This document shows, one piece after another, positions 8,592 through 17,683 of a stretch of DNA of 64,000 bases. The position numbers and the translations under genes are program-made. Position 1 is the first letter of the stretch, and every line of letters begins with the position of its first letter. The notes under the pieces were generated by a model. That model was not told the DNA's origin and made no database searches. It was given only the letters and a program-made list of their open reading frames with translations. Source of the DNA: Hyphomicrobiales bacterium (GTDB lineage Bacteria; Pseudomonadota; Alphaproteobacteria; Rhizobiales; Beijerinckiaceae); the NCBI GenBank assembly GCA_900473415.1, contig UCLR01000001.1, positions 1 through 64,000 on the forward strand, read 5' to 3'.

Positions 8592-10412
8592 ATGTACAAG
8601 ACTATCCATTCGGCAGCCTTGTTGACGACGGTCGTTTTTTCAGCGGGGGCATTCGCGAATTCTGACGTCCTCAAGCAAACGTCGGACCCCAATCAGTGGG
8701 CTATTCAGACGGGCGACTACGCGAATACGCGGTACTCGAAGCTCGATCAGATCAATCGCGACAACGTCAAAAACCTGAAAGTGGCGTGGACCTTCTCGAC
8801 CGGCGTGCTGCGCGGCCATGAGGGCTCGCCGCTGGTAATCGGCGACACGATGTATGTCCACACGCCGTTTCCCAACATCGTCTACGCGCTCGATCTGAAG
8901 CAGGAAGGCAAGATCCTCTGGAAATACGAGCCCAAGCAGGATCCCTCGGTCATTCCGGTGATGTGCTGCGACACCGTCAACCGCGGCGTCGCCTATGCGG
9001 ACGGCATGGTCTTCCTGCATCAGGCCGACACCACCGTCGTGGCGCTCGACGCCAAGACGGGCAAGGAGGTCTGGAAGGCCGTCAACGGCGATCCGAAGAA
9101 GGGCGAGACGAACACCGCCACCGTCCTGCCGGTCAAGGACAAGCTCATCGTCGGTATTTCCGGCGCCGAGTTCGGCGTACGCGGCCATGTCACCGCCTAC
9201 GACCTGAAGACGGGCAAGCAACTCTGGCGGGCCTTCTCGACGGGTCCGGACGCCGAGATGCTGATCGATCCCGAGAAGACCACCTCGCTCGGCAAGCCGG
9301 TCGGCAAGGATTCCTCCCTGAAGACCTGGACCGGCGATCAGTGGAAGATCGGCGGCGGCTCGGCCTGGGGTTGGTATTCCTATGATCCGGAAAGCAACCT
9401 CTTCTACTACGGCACGGCCAATCCCTCGACCTGGAATCCGGTCCAGCGCGCCGGGGCCGATGGCAAGCCGATCGACCAGAAATGGACGATGACGATCTTC
9501 GCCCGCGATGCCGATACCGGCATGGCGAAATGGGCCTATCAGATGACGCCCTTCGACGAGTGGGACTATGACGGCGTCAACGAGATGATCCTGGCTGACA
9601 TCCCGGTCGGCGGACAGCCCCGCAAGGCACTCGTCCATTTCGACCGCAACGGCCTCGGCTACACGCTCGATCGCGTGACCGGCGAATTGCTCGTCGCCGA
9701 GAAGTACGACCCGAAGGTCAACTGGACCAGCGGCGTCGTGATGGACAAGAACAGCCCGCAATATGGCCGCCCGCAGGTCGTCGCCGCGATGTCGACCTTC
9801 CAGAACGGCCAGGACAAGAACACCAAGGGCGTCTGCCCGGCGGCGCTCGGCAGCAAGGACCAGCAGCCGGCGGCCTTCTCGCCGCGCACCGGCCTGTTCT
9901 ACGTGCCGACGAACCATGTCTGCATGGATTACGAGCCGTTCCGTGTGTCCTACACGGCCGGTCAGCCCTATGTCGGCGCGACGCTGTCGATGTTCCCCGC
10001 GCCCGGCAGCCACGGCGGAATGGGTAATTTCATCGCCTGGGATGCCGGCCAGGGCAAGATTGTCTGGTCGAAGCAGGAGCCCTTCTCGGTCTGGTCGGGC
10101 GCGCTCGCGACAGCCGGCGGTGTCGTGTTCTACGGCACGCTGGAAGGCTATGTGAAGGCGGTCGACGAGAAGGACGGCAAGGAGCTGTTCAAGTTCAAGA
10201 CCCCCTCCGGCATCATCGGCAACGTCATGACCTTCACCCAAGGCGGTAAGCAGCATGTCGCAGTGCTGTCCGGCATCGGCGGCTGGGCCGGCATCGGCCT
10301 CGCGGCTGGCCTGACCAACCCGACCGACGGCCTCGGCGCTGTCGGCGGCTATGCGGGCCTGCGCGACTACACCGCGCTTGGTGGCGTGCTGACGGTGTTC
10401 ACGCTGCCGTAA
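8592..10412 (+). CDS. xoxF: Lanthanide-dependent PQQ methanol dehydrogenase XoxF
   Basis: 606 residues with a signal peptide (residues 1-22) and ribosome site AGGAGAG seven bases before the ATG. The eight-bladed quinoprotein propeller is complete. The adjacent-cysteine disulfide VMCCD is at 125-126. Metal ligands are Glu193 (GAEFGVRGH), Asn277 (ANPSTWNP) and catalytic Asp325. Asp327 in WDYDGVN is the extra acid that marks lanthanide XoxF; calcium MxaF has Ala there. It oxidises methanol to formaldehyde in the periplasm and passes electrons to cytochrome XoxG, encoded just downstream. The sequence style suggests clade XoxF5 (inferred). A strong terminator follows it. Confidence 0.97.
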   Translation: MYKTIHSAALLTTVVFSAGAFANSDVLKQTSDPNQWAIQTGDYANTRYSKLDQINRDNVKNLKVAWTFSTGVLRGHEGSPLVIGDTMYVHTPFPNIVYALDLKQEGKILWKYEPKQDPSVIPVMCCDTVNRGVAYADGMVFLHQADTTVVALDAKTGKEVWKAVNGDPKKGETNTATVLPVKDKLIVGISGAEFGVRGHVTAYDLKTGKQLWRAFSTGPDAEMLIDPEKTTSLGKPVGKDSSLKTWTGDQWKIGGGSAWGWYSYDPESNLFYYGTANPSTWNPVQRAGADGKPIDQKWTMTIFARDADTGMAKWAYQMTPFDEWDYDGVNEMILADIPVGGQPRKALVHFDRNGLGYTLDRVTGELLVAEKYDPKVNWTSGVVMDKNSPQYGRPQVVAAMSTFQNGQDKNTKGVCPAALGSKDQQPAAFSPRTGLFYVPTNHVCMDYEPFRVSYTAGQPYVGATLSMFPAPGSHGGMGNFIAWDAGQGKIVWSKQEPFSVWSGALATAGGVVFYGTLEGYVKAVDEKDGKELFKFKTPSGIIGNVMTFTQGGKQHVAVLSGIGGWAGIGLAAGLTNPTDGLGAVGGYAGLRDYTALGGVLTVFTLP

Positions 10413-10427
10413 CCGACCCTGTCGGAC

Positions 10428-10462
10428 GCCGGCGCGACTGATGAAGTTGCGCCGGCTTTTTT
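10428..10462 (+). terminator. Rho-independent terminator after xoxF
   Basis: Perfect 8-bp stem GCCGGCGC / GCGCCGGC (arms 10428-10435 and 10449-10456) followed by six T (10457-10462). It lies 16 bp after the xoxF stop and would separate the abundant xoxF message from the xoxG-xoxJ message, or allow partial read-through. Confidence 0.9.
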
Positions 10463-10515
10463 GATGTCCGCCCGATCGCGGCGGGTGCTTGCGTGGGCAA
10501 CCGGAGAGGCTGGAC

Positions 10516-11040
10516 GTGAGACATTTCGGCAGAGGCTTTGGAGTCGCGAACTTTGCTGTCCTGGCGGTGCTTCTAATGACAACCGCCGGCTCGTCCCAGG
10601 ACAAGCCGACGAAGACCGAGGAAGACGGGAAATGGATGGATGCGGAAGGGTCGCCGACCTACAACATCGCCGCTGACGGCAAGGTCGACTGGTACACCTA
10701 TTCCGGCTTCCGTCGCTATCACTCCGAGTGTCACGTCTGCCACGGGCCGGAAGGCGAAGGCTCGACCTACGCGCCGGCCCTGATCGAGTCGCTGAAGACG
10801 ATGAAGTACCCGGAATTCATGAACATCGTGGCGAGCGGGCGCACGATCCAGCGGCCGGACAAGACGAGCGTCATGCCGGCCCTCGGCGATAACGTGAACG
10901 TCATGTGCTATCTCGACGACATCTTCGTCTACCTGAAGGCGCGCGCGGACGGCGCGCTGCCGCGCGGCACGCGCCCCGAACGCAGCGGCGAGAAGCCGGA
11001 GGCTGCGGCCAAGAATGAAAAGAGCTGCATGGGCAACTAG
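10516..11040 (+). CDS. xoxG: c-type cytochrome XoxG, electron acceptor of XoxF
   Basis: 174 residues from the GTG at 10516, chosen because GGAGAGG lies seven bases upstream and the signal peptide (FGVANFAVLAVLLMTTAGSS) then starts properly; an in-frame start at 10489 is less likely. One heme site CHVCH (Cys72, Cys75, His76) is present, with TSVMPALGDN providing a likely axial Met. The family is the methanol-metabolism-related cytochrome c. It takes electrons from reduced PQQ in XoxF. Its 3' end overlaps the xoxJ start by 26 bp. Confidence 0.92.
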   Translation: MRHFGRGFGVANFAVLAVLLMTTAGSSQDKPTKTEEDGKWMDAEGSPTYNIAADGKVDWYTYSGFRRYHSECHVCHGPEGEGSTYAPALIESLKTMKYPEFMNIVASGRTIQRPDKTSVMPALGDNVNVMCYLDDIFVYLKARADGALPRGTRPERSGEKPEAAAKNEKSCMGN

Positions 11041-11965
11041 GGGAAGGCCGGGACGGTCGCTGCGTCGCGGCCCCCTCCCCGCCTTCGCGATCGAGAGGCC
11101 GCCGGCGGCCCGGCCGCGGGCTCGTCGGCTCCTCCGCTGGCTGGCCGGCGGCGTGCTCGCGCTCGGTGCTGCGGGCGGCGCAGCCCCGGCCGCCGAGTCC
11201 GGCCGCGCCGATCTGGTCAATCGCGAGGTCCTGCGTGTCTGCAGCGACCCGGCCGACCTGCCCTTCTCCAACGAGGCGCAGCAGGGCTTCGAGAACAAGA
11301 TCGCCGAGCTGGTCGCGGGCGAGCTCAAGCTTCCGCTCGAATATACCTGGTTCCCGCAGGCGACGGGCTTCGTGCGCCAGACGCTGTTCGCCAAGCGCTG
11401 CGACCTCATCATCGGCTTCGCGCAGGGCGACGAGCTCGTGCTGAACAGCAACCACTATTACCGCTCGAGCTATGCCCTGATCTATCGGCAGGGGCAGGGG
11501 CTCGACGGCGCGACGACGCTGGCCGATCCGCGGCTCAAGGCCAAGCATATCGGCATCGTCGCCGGCACACCGCCGTCCGACGTCATCGCCAGGCTCGGGC
11601 TGATGCAGGACGCGAGGCCCTATCCGCTGATGGTCGACCGGCGCTTCGAGTCGCCGGCCGAGCGCATGATCGCAGATATCCGCTCCGGCGAAATCGACGC
11701 CGGCGTTCTCTGGGGGCCGATCGGCGGGTATTTCGCTACGCGCGGCGGCGAGAAGCTGACCGTGACGCCGCTACTGGAGGAGGCGATCGGTCCGCGCATG
11801 GCCTACCGGATCACCTTCGGCGTGCGCAACCATGAGGACGACTGGAAGCACAAGCTGAACGAGATCCTCGCCAAGAGACAGGGCGACATCGACGCGATCC
11901 TGCTCGATTTCGGCGTCCCCCTCCTGGATGAGGAGATGAAGCCCATCACCGCGCCGCGGCGCTGA
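11015..11965 (+). CDS. xoxJ: XoxJ, quinoprotein-associated periplasmic binding protein
   Basis: 316 residues if started at the ATG overlapping xoxG. A long basic N-terminus precedes a hydrophobic signal (LLRWLAGGVLALGAAGGAAPAA). The mature part is a type II solute-binding fold: VLRVCSDPADLPFSNEAQQGFENKIAELVA, then FVRQTLFAKRCDLIIGFAQGD and IDAGVLWGPIGGYF. It matches the binding-protein-like family found with PQQ dehydrogenases (TIGR03871). XoxJ is thought to assist XoxF activation rather than to feed a transporter. A start a few codons later cannot be excluded. Confidence 0.9.
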   Translation: MKRAAWATRGRPGRSLRRGPLPAFAIERPPAARPRARRLLRWLAGGVLALGAAGGAAPAAESGRADLVNREVLRVCSDPADLPFSNEAQQGFENKIAELVAGELKLPLEYTWFPQATGFVRQTLFAKRCDLIIGFAQGDELVLNSNHYYRSSYALIYRQGQGLDGATTLADPRLKAKHIGIVAGTPPSDVIARLGLMQDARPYPLMVDRRFESPAERMIADIRSGEIDAGVLWGPIGGYFATRGGEKLTVTPLLEEAIGPRMAYRITFGVRNHEDDWKHKLNEILAKRQGDIDAILLDFGVPLLDEEMKPITAPRR

Positions 11966-11967
11966 CG

Positions 11968-12516
11968 ATGCTGCGCCTCGTCGTCGGCTCATTGCTTTGG
12001 CTGGCCATCGGATACCCCGCTGGCAGCCGGGCGCAAGGTGCTCCGGACGAGCCCTCCGGCTACCGAACCGACGCGTATCGTGCGCCGGTTCCCGCGACAC
12101 TGCAGGGCGCCCGCGTCATCGGCACCGAGGCCGCGGAAGCGCTCTGGCGCGAGAAGGCGGCGATCTTCATCGATGTCCTGCCGCGCCCCGTGAAGCCCGA
12201 AAACCTGCCGGCGACCGTGATCTGGCGGGAGCCGCCACATAAGAGCATTCCCGGCGCGGTCTGGCTGGCGAATGTCGGCTATGGCGTCGTTCCGACGCCA
12301 CTCCTGGAGACATTTCGGGCGCGGCTCGATGCGCTCACCGGCGTCGACCGGACCAAACCGCTGGTCTTCTTCTGCCTCAGGGATTGCTGGATGTCCTGGA
12401 ACGCCGCCAAGCGCGCGGTCGCCTGGGGCTATGGCGGCGTCATCTGGTTTCCGGAAGGGATCGACGGCTGGAGCGATGCGCTGCTTCCGCTCGAGCCTGT
12501 CGCGCCCGAGCCCTGA
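11968..12516 (+). CDS. PQQ-dependent catabolism-associated CXXCW motif protein
   Basis: 182 residues, beginning two bases after the xoxJ stop, with a signal peptide (MLRLVVGSLLWLAIGYPAGSRAQ). The rhodanese-like body contains the family mark FFCLRDCWMSWNAAKRA, that is CxxCW, followed by GYGGVIWFPEGIDGW. It fits TIGR03865. The paired cysteines suggest a periplasmic thiol or sulfur-handling role, which would fit the SoxYZ-like carrier and SoxH-like hydrolase in the same locus; this link is inferred. It ends 29 bp before a convergent gene. Confidence 0.9.
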   Translation: MLRLVVGSLLWLAIGYPAGSRAQGAPDEPSGYRTDAYRAPVPATLQGARVIGTEAAEALWREKAAIFIDVLPRPVKPENLPATVIWREPPHKSIPGAVWLANVGYGVVPTPLLETFRARLDALTGVDRTKPLVFFCLRDCWMSWNAAKRAVAWGYGGVIWFPEGIDGWSDALLPLEPVAPEP

Positions 12517-12545
12517 GGCCGTGGACCCAGCCTGACCTCTCCTTG

Positions 12546-13217
12546 TCAGTCCTTCATCAGCGCCCGGATCTCGCGGGCGAGGTCGAAGGCGCGCTGCTCG
12601 ATCTGCACCGGGATCTCGCAGGCATAGGGCATCGCGTCCTGCCGCTCGGCGAAGAAGCGCGTGTCCCATTTGTAGCGGTCTTCCGCCGCAGTCAGCTCGG
12701 ACTTCACCTTCTCGTCGCTCGTGGCCCTGGCCCGCAAGGCGCCGAGCGCCACTCCCTGCTCCTGGATGCGTTCGGAAAGCTGCCGCTGGCGGCGCTGGAA
12801 GCGCTCGATGCCCGCCATGACGATCGCGCGGTCATCGTTGATCGTCTTCAGTACACCGGCGAAAAGCAGCTTGAGCTTATCGTCGCGCGCCGCGTCGGGC
12901 TGTGCCTTGGCCCATTGCTCCAGGCTCTCGGCTACCTTGTCCATGGCGTTGGCCCGGCTGACGAGCCCCTTGATCAAACGGCCCATCTCCGCATCGTCCT
13001 GCCAGCCGGTCAGCCCTTCGACCTCTGGCCCGTCCCACATCTGCGCCGCGGTGAGCGTCATCACCTTCCGCTGGATGCAGGGCCATTCGGGCGTGCCCTC
13101 TGCCCGCGCCGGCAGGCCGGCGAAGAAGGCTGCGCCGCAGGCCATCCAGAGCGCCACATGGAGCAGGCGCCGGCCCGGGAGAAAGGTCCTCGCGAAATCG
13201 CTTGTCGCGCAACTCAT
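12546..13217 (-). CDS. Exported hypothetical protein of the quinoprotein ABC operon
   Basis: 223 residues. After a signal peptide (VALWMACGAAFFAGLPARA) come EWPCIQRKV and, near the C-terminus, PYACEIPVQIEQRAF; these two cysteines could pair. The middle is helical and charged (AIVMAGIERFQRRQRQLSERIQEQG), possibly coiled coil. The start overlaps the permease stop by four bases (ATGA), so it belongs to the same transcript. I do not recognise a named family; the operon position suggests a periplasmic partner of the PQQ-associated ABC transporter. Confidence 0.8.
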   Translation of the reverse strand: MSCATSDFARTFLPGRRLLHVALWMACGAAFFAGLPARAEGTPEWPCIQRKVMTLTAAQMWDGPEVEGLTGWQDDAEMGRLIKGLVSRANAMDKVAESLEQWAKAQPDAARDDKLKLLFAGVLKTINDDRAIVMAGIERFQRRQRQLSERIQEQGVALGALRARATSDEKVKSELTAAEDRYKWDTRFFAERQDAMPYACEIPVQIEQRAFDLAREIRALMKD

Positions 13218-14086
13218 GCCGCGCCTCCGGGCGGGCCGCGCCGGCCCAGCAATCCCTTGGACGGATTATAGGCGTAAATCGCCGCGGCGAGAAAGACGAC
13301 GGTGTACCCCAGGACAGCCGCCAGCGAGCCGAGATCGAGCTTCACATAGAGGGCGAAACGAATCAGTTCGACCGCATGGGTGAAGGGGTTGATGCGGCAG
13401 ATCTCGTAGAGAAGCGGGCTCGCCTCCTTAATGCGCCAGAGCGGATAGAGCGCCGAGGAGGCGAAGAACATCGGGAAGATCACGAAGTTCATGACGCCAG
13501 CGAAGTTCTCGAGTTGCTTGATGATCGACGAGATGAAGAGGGCCAACGCGCCCAGCATCAGGCTCGAAAGGAACAGCGCTGGCATCACGGTGAGATAGCC
13601 AAGCGGGGGCGGCTCGATCTCCCAGAAATAGGCGATCAGCAGGAAGACATAGGCCTGCAGCAGCGAGACCGCACCGCTGCCGATCAGCTTCGAGATCAAG
13701 AGGAACCAGCGTGGGAACGGGCTGATGAGCAGCGTCCGCATCGCGCCGGTCTCGCGGTCATAGACCATCGAGAGCGACGACTGCATGGCGTTGAAGAGCA
13801 GGATCATGCCGATGAGCCCCGGCGTGACGAAGACCTCGTAGAGCACATAGGTTTCGTAGGGCTCGATGATCGAGACGCCGAGAACCTGCCGGAAGCCGGC
13901 TGCAAAGATAAAGAGCCAGACGAGCGGCCGCACCAGCGCCGAGAGGAAGCGCTCGCGCTGATGCACGAAGCGCAAGACCTCGCGCCAGACGATGCCGTTG
14001 AAGCAGGCCAGATAGCCGGAGATGCCGGAGCGCGAGCGGAAGCTCTCTGTGGCGGGTGCGAGACTGTCCATCGCAACAGGCTTCAT
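13214..14086 (-). CDS. ABC-2 type permease of the PQQ-dependent alcohol oxidation system
   Basis: 290 residues with about six membrane segments (for example LVWLFIFAAGFRQVLG, LLISKLIGSGAVSLLQAYVFLLIAYF, VVFLAAAIYAYNPSKG). The segment YDRETGAMRTLLISPFPRWFLL is the conserved cytoplasmic coupling loop of ABC-2 exporters. It matches the permease found with PQQ alcohol dehydrogenases (TIGR03861 type). Overlaps of four bases with both the ATPase gene and the following exported protein show tight coupling. The cargo is unknown. Confidence 0.9.
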   Translation of the reverse strand: MKPVAMDSLAPATESFRSRSGISGYLACFNGIVWREVLRFVHQRERFLSALVRPLVWLFIFAAGFRQVLGVSIIEPYETYVLYEVFVTPGLIGMILLFNAMQSSLSMVYDRETGAMRTLLISPFPRWFLLISKLIGSGAVSLLQAYVFLLIAYFWEIEPPPLGYLTVMPALFLSSLMLGALALFISSIIKQLENFAGVMNFVIFPMFFASSALYPLWRIKEASPLLYEICRINPFTHAVELIRFALYVKLDLGSLAAVLGYTVVFLAAAIYAYNPSKGLLGRRGPPGGAA

Positions 14087-14865
14087 GCTGGCGCGCCTCC
14101 CGGCTTGGCATCGGCCGCACCGGTCATCGCGGTGAAGGCATCGCGGATCGTCGTCGCGCCTGTCTCCGACAGCAGCCCGTCATGGCCGCCGGAATAGAGC
14201 ACCCTGCCCTTGTGCAGCAGGACGATCCGATCGCTCGGCGCGATCTCGTCGATCAGATGCGTCGCCCAGAGCACGCCGAGCCCGCGGCGGGCCACGAGAT
14301 CGCGCACCAAAGCGATGATGCCCTCGCGCGCGCCGATATCGAGGCCGACCGTCGCCTCATCGAGCAGCAGGCAGCGCGGGTCGTGCAGCAAAGCGCGCGC
14401 GATCTCGACGCGGCGCGCCTGCCCGCCGGACAGCGCGCGCACCCGCTCGCGTGCCTTGTCGGAGAGCCCCACGATGTCGAGAAGCGCCATGGCACGCGCC
14501 CGGCCGGCAGCGAAGCCGAAGCCGTGCAGCGCCGCATGATAGGCGAGATTCTGCAGCAGGCTCAGATCGGCATCAAGCGCGCGGCTCTGGAACACCACCC
14601 CCATCTGCCGCAAGGCCGCCGACGGGGCGCGGCGCACGTCGTGGCCGCAGACGCGGATCTGGCCACTGACATTGTCGTAGAGCCGGGTGATCAGCGCGAA
14701 CAGCGTCGATTTCCCGGCGCCGTTCAGCCCGAGCAGCACGGTGAACGAGCCGGCCGGGACTTCGAGGGAGACATCGGCGAGCGCGCGCCTCTCGCCGAAG
14801 GCATGGCTCACATCGGCGATCGAAAGCGCCCTGGCGGCCGGATGATCGTGCGAAGCCGCGTTCAC
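14083..14865 (-). CDS. ABC transporter ATP-binding protein of the PQQ-dependent alcohol oxidation system
   Basis: 260 residues from a GTG at 14865. Walker A is GLNGAGKST, the signature is LSGGQARR and Walker B is CLLLDEATVGLD. It matches the ATPase of the PQQ-associated ABC exporter (TIGR03864 type) and would energise the ABC-2 permease encoded next. The start codon is embedded in the stop of a 23-codon ORF (GTGA), so its translation may depend on that ORF. Confidence 0.93.
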   Translation of the reverse strand: MNAASHDHPAARALSIADVSHAFGERRALADVSLEVPAGSFTVLLGLNGAGKSTLFALITRLYDNVSGQIRVCGHDVRRAPSAALRQMGVVFQSRALDADLSLLQNLAYHAALHGFGFAAGRARAMALLDIVGLSDKARERVRALSGGQARRVEIARALLHDPRCLLLDEATVGLDIGAREGIIALVRDLVARRGLGVLWATHLIDEIAPSDRIVLLHKGRVLYSGGHDGLLSETGATTIRDAFTAMTGAADAKPGGAPA

Positions 14866-14933
14866 TGGACGACAAACCGCCCGGCCACGCCCTTCTTCGC
14901 CAGACCTGCGCAGAACAAGATGCCGTCCTTCAT
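14862..14933 (-). CDS. 23-residue ORF translationally coupled to the ABC ATPase gene
   Basis: ATG at 14933 is preceded by GGGAGGG four bases upstream, a better ribosome site than the ATPase gene has of its own. The peptide is MKDGILFCAGLAKKGVAGR followed by FVVQ and a TGA that overlaps the ATPase GTG start. It may be a true small protein or a leader that delivers ribosomes to the ATPase start. No family is recognised. Confidence 0.5.
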   Translation of the reverse strand: MKDGILFCAGLAKKGVAGRFVVQ

Positions 14934-14982
14934 GCTACCCTCCCGGAGGCTGCCGGCTGTAACGCCGATCGTTTCGTGCCGA

Positions 14983-15951
14983 TCAGAACGGGGCGATCAC
15001 GACTCCCCAGGGATAGCGCCCCACCTTCACCGACTTAACCACCCGCAACTTCTCGACATCGATGACCGAGACGTCGTTCGAGGTGCCGTTCGTGGTGAAG
15101 AGCTGCTTCTCGTCGGGCGTGAAGGCGAGCTGCCAGACGCGCTGCCCGACCAATAGGTAGCGTTCGACCTTCATGCTCGGGACATCGACGACGGCGACGC
15201 GGTTCGCCGGCCCCAGCGCGACGAAGGCCCGCTTGCCGTCCTTGGTGATCCTGACGCCGACGGGCTGGATGGCATCGGCGTTGACGCCGTTGATCTGGAA
15301 CGTGACCTTCCCGAGGGGCTTGCGCGTCTTGACGTCGATGACGCTGACCGTGCCGCCGATCTCCGAGCTGACCCAGACCTGCGCGCCGTCTGGCGTGAAT
15401 TCGGCATAGCGCGGGCGGGCATCGACCAGCACATGGTCGATCGTCCTGTTGCTCTTCGTCTCGATGAAATGCGCCATGTTCGTCGTCTCGGAAGTGTTGA
15501 CGAGAATGGTTCCGTCTGGGCTGACGCCCATGCCTTCCGGTTCGACGCCAACCGGGATTTCCGTCACCACCGAGCCCTTATCGATATCGACCACGGTGAC
15601 GATGTTGTCGTCCTCGTTGGCGATGTAGAGTGGGTTGCCGGTCGGGTGCAGGATGAACAGTTCGGGGTCGGGGCCCGACGGCAGGTTCTTGATGAACTGG
15701 TGGGTCCTGGCGTCGAAGACCTGCACGGTGTTGTCATCGCTCGCGCAGATCAGCAGCCATTCGCCGTTCTTCGCGAGAGTGATCCCGCGTGGCCGCTGGC
15801 CGACCTTGATCGTCTTGGTCACCTCCATCGTGGAGCTGTCGAGGACGCTGACGGTGTTGTCCTTCTCGTTGGAGACAAACACTGTGTAAGCGTCGGCGGT
15901 GGCCGCGGACAGGAGGAATACGCCGCTCAGAAGAAGGTGTTTCGGCCGCAT
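14983..15951 (-). CDS. PQQ-dependent catabolism-associated beta-propeller protein (YVTN repeats)
   Basis: 322 residues with a signal peptide (KHLLLSGVFLLSAATADA). Repeats of the YVTN type recur: VFVSNEKDNTVSVLDSSTMEV, LYIANEDDNIVTVVDIDKG, FVALGPANRVAVVDVPSMKV, FTTNGTSNDVSVIDVEKL. These build a seven-bladed propeller. It fits TIGR03866, part of the ABC system that travels with PQQ alcohol dehydrogenases. It is probably periplasmic. It sits between the binding-protein gene and the ATPase gene on the same strand; its molecular role is unknown. Confidence 0.9.
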   Translation of the reverse strand: MRPKHLLLSGVFLLSAATADAYTVFVSNEKDNTVSVLDSSTMEVTKTIKVGQRPRGITLAKNGEWLLICASDDNTVQVFDARTHQFIKNLPSGPDPELFILHPTGNPLYIANEDDNIVTVVDIDKGSVVTEIPVGVEPEGMGVSPDGTILVNTSETTNMAHFIETKSNRTIDHVLVDARPRYAEFTPDGAQVWVSSEIGGTVSVIDVKTRKPLGKVTFQINGVNADAIQPVGVRITKDGKRAFVALGPANRVAVVDVPSMKVERYLLVGQRVWQLAFTPDEKQLFTTNGTSNDVSVIDVEKLRVVKSVKVGRYPWGVVIAPF

Positions 15952-16014
15952 CTTGCTCTGCTCCCGATGATCGTCTCGACAATACAGGGCGCTGTTGGCT
16001 GCTGGTCCGTGCTC

Positions 16015-17265
16015 CTAGAACTTGCATTTCGTCTCAGGTCGATCGACGCCGAGCGTATCGAGCGTCGAGAACTGGTGCAGAAAGCCCGGCTGCGGCGAGA
16101 CCGAGACCGGAAGCTTCGGCGTGGCAATCAGGATCGGCTGCCGCAGCTGGCCATTCCAGTCCCTGAAGGTCAGCTTCTGGCCCTTGAAGCCGGCCAGCTC
16201 GAATTCGGCCGAGCGCAGATGCGCCGCGATCTCCACGAATGCGGTCGAGCGGCGGCGCGTCGCCGCCTCGCCGACGGCGCGCACCGCCAGCCAGACATCG
16301 TAGTCGAGCGGGAGCATCGTCCGGTTGGCCGAGCGTCTGAAGCGGTTCTGAAACTGCGTCCCGCCCCATTGCTCGAGCGCCGGATGCCAGCTCGTCGGGA
16401 CCAGGCCTTGCGTGCCCGCCACCGGCCGCGGCTCCCAGGTGCGATACGGCAGATACTCGCCGAACTGCTCGGCCTCGTCGGCGACGACGACGACGTCATG
16501 GGTGCCCACGTTCTGCGTGAACAGCGGGATCTGCTGCTGGATCTGCTCATGGCCGCCATCGGCGCGGCGCGACCCGCTTTCGACGGAGAAGGTCCGCTCC
16601 TCGACGATGCGCGCGCCGAAGCGCTTGGCCGCCCGGCGCAGCGCCTCGGCGAAGGCCAGGTCCTCGGGGCGCTGGCCGGCGATCAGGAACCAGCGCCGCC
16701 ACTGCTTCCAGGCAAGGTACTGCGCCAGCGCATCGGCCAACATCGACCGCGACGGCCCGGTATGCAGGACGTTGGCGCGGCAGCCCTCCTCCCGCAGATT
16801 CTCGTCAGGCGCACCGGCATTGAACAGCAGCGCATCCTTGCCTTTCAGCGCATCGGCGAGCTTCAGGACGGTTTGCGGCTGGACGGCGAGCACCAGGAAA
16901 TGCTGCCCCTCGCCGACGCGCTTTTCGACCTCCGAGACGAGCTCGTCGGCCTTCGCGCTCTCGATCGCATCGAGGCGGAACTCCTGGCCGAGAAAGCGCC
17001 CGGTATTGTTGTTGTCGGTGATGGCGAGCTTTGCGCCGGCAAGGCCCTCGTCGGACGGCGGAATGTCGAGCAGGGACAGGGGCGGTGGCCGGTCCAGCGT
17101 CTCGCGGACGAACAGAATGCCGATCGTCTTCGGCTCGGCCTGAGCGCGCACGGCTACGGACGCGTGGGCCAGCAGCACCACGGCCAGTGCCAGAACGATC
17201 TGCGCAATACGCCGCTTTCCGGCCCTCCCGCTACGAGGACGGCCCTCGGCCTCGCATTGCTCCAT
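16015..17265 (-). CDS. ABC substrate-binding protein of the PQQ-dependent alcohol dehydrogenase system
   Basis: 416 residues from the ATG at 17265 (MEQCEAEGRPRSG), preceded by GGGAGAG; an upstream in-frame start at 17313 is less supported. The signal is RIAQIVLALAVVLLAHASVAVRA. The mature part is a type I periplasmic-binding fold (TIGILFVRETLDRPPP, GAKLAITDNNNTG, FLVLAVQPQTVLKLADAL, VVVVADEAEQFGEYLPYRTW), matching TIGR03863. It heads the minus-strand ABC run. Since the permease is exporter-like, this protein may sense or scaffold rather than import (inference). Confidence 0.9.
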   Translation of the reverse strand: MEQCEAEGRPRSGRAGKRRIAQIVLALAVVLLAHASVAVRAQAEPKTIGILFVRETLDRPPPLSLLDIPPSDEGLAGAKLAITDNNNTGRFLGQEFRLDAIESAKADELVSEVEKRVGEGQHFLVLAVQPQTVLKLADALKGKDALLFNAGAPDENLREEGCRANVLHTGPSRSMLADALAQYLAWKQWRRWFLIAGQRPEDLAFAEALRRAAKRFGARIVEERTFSVESGSRRADGGHEQIQQQIPLFTQNVGTHDVVVVADEAEQFGEYLPYRTWEPRPVAGTQGLVPTSWHPALEQWGGTQFQNRFRRSANRTMLPLDYDVWLAVRAVGEAATRRRSTAFVEIAAHLRSAEFELAGFKGQKLTFRDWNGQLRQPILIATPKLPVSVSPQPGFLHQFSTLDTLGVDRPETKCKF

Positions 17266-17683
17266 GCGCGGCTCTCCCTGGCGGACCAACGCTGGCAGCA
17301 ACCGCGACCGCATCGTCCTCGTCTTTCATGGCAGGCTGCGCCCAGCCGCGAAGCACTGTCAAGCCAGATGCGGCCTGGAATAGATGCCGAGCCAAGGCTA
17401 TCCGGGCTGCCGAACGCACGAGCCGGGCCGCGCCGCAGCTGCTTCGCGCCTGACGTTGCTGTGGCTGTGGAAGGCCTTGGTAGCGGCTCCTGACGCAAGC
17501 AAGCCGCCCGGTTTGGGCGGCGCGTCCGAACCGAGGCGTTCGGACGTGCTGGCGGGGCCCGGAACCAGCGCGGGTCGAGGCGATCCGGAAGTGGCCTGCC
17601 GGATCGTGTGACGCTGACTTGGATCAGCGTCTGTTCTTGTCCGTCATCCCCGATCAGCTCCTTCGTTGAAGTCGCCGTCTTCG
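17266..17683. other. Intergenic stretch with two tandem hairpins
   Basis: No gene supported. Two perfect hairpins lie side by side. The first is GCCGCCC/GGGCGGC at 17503-17521 with loop GGTTT; on the minus strand it is followed by TTGCTTG. The second is CGTCCGAAC/GTTCGGACG at 17523-17546 with a six-base loop. They lie downstream of the luxR-type gene and upstream of the binding-protein gene, so they likely separate the two loci. The remainder shows nothing I can name. Confidence 0.55.

Noticed and set aside
8640..10604. 654-residue open frame antisense to xoxF
   Set aside because: Codon-position shadow of the strongly coding xoxF gene; no domain motifs and no ribosome site.
15433..17493. 686-residue plus-strand open frame
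   Set aside because: Antisense to the beta-propeller and binding-protein genes; no recognisable domains.
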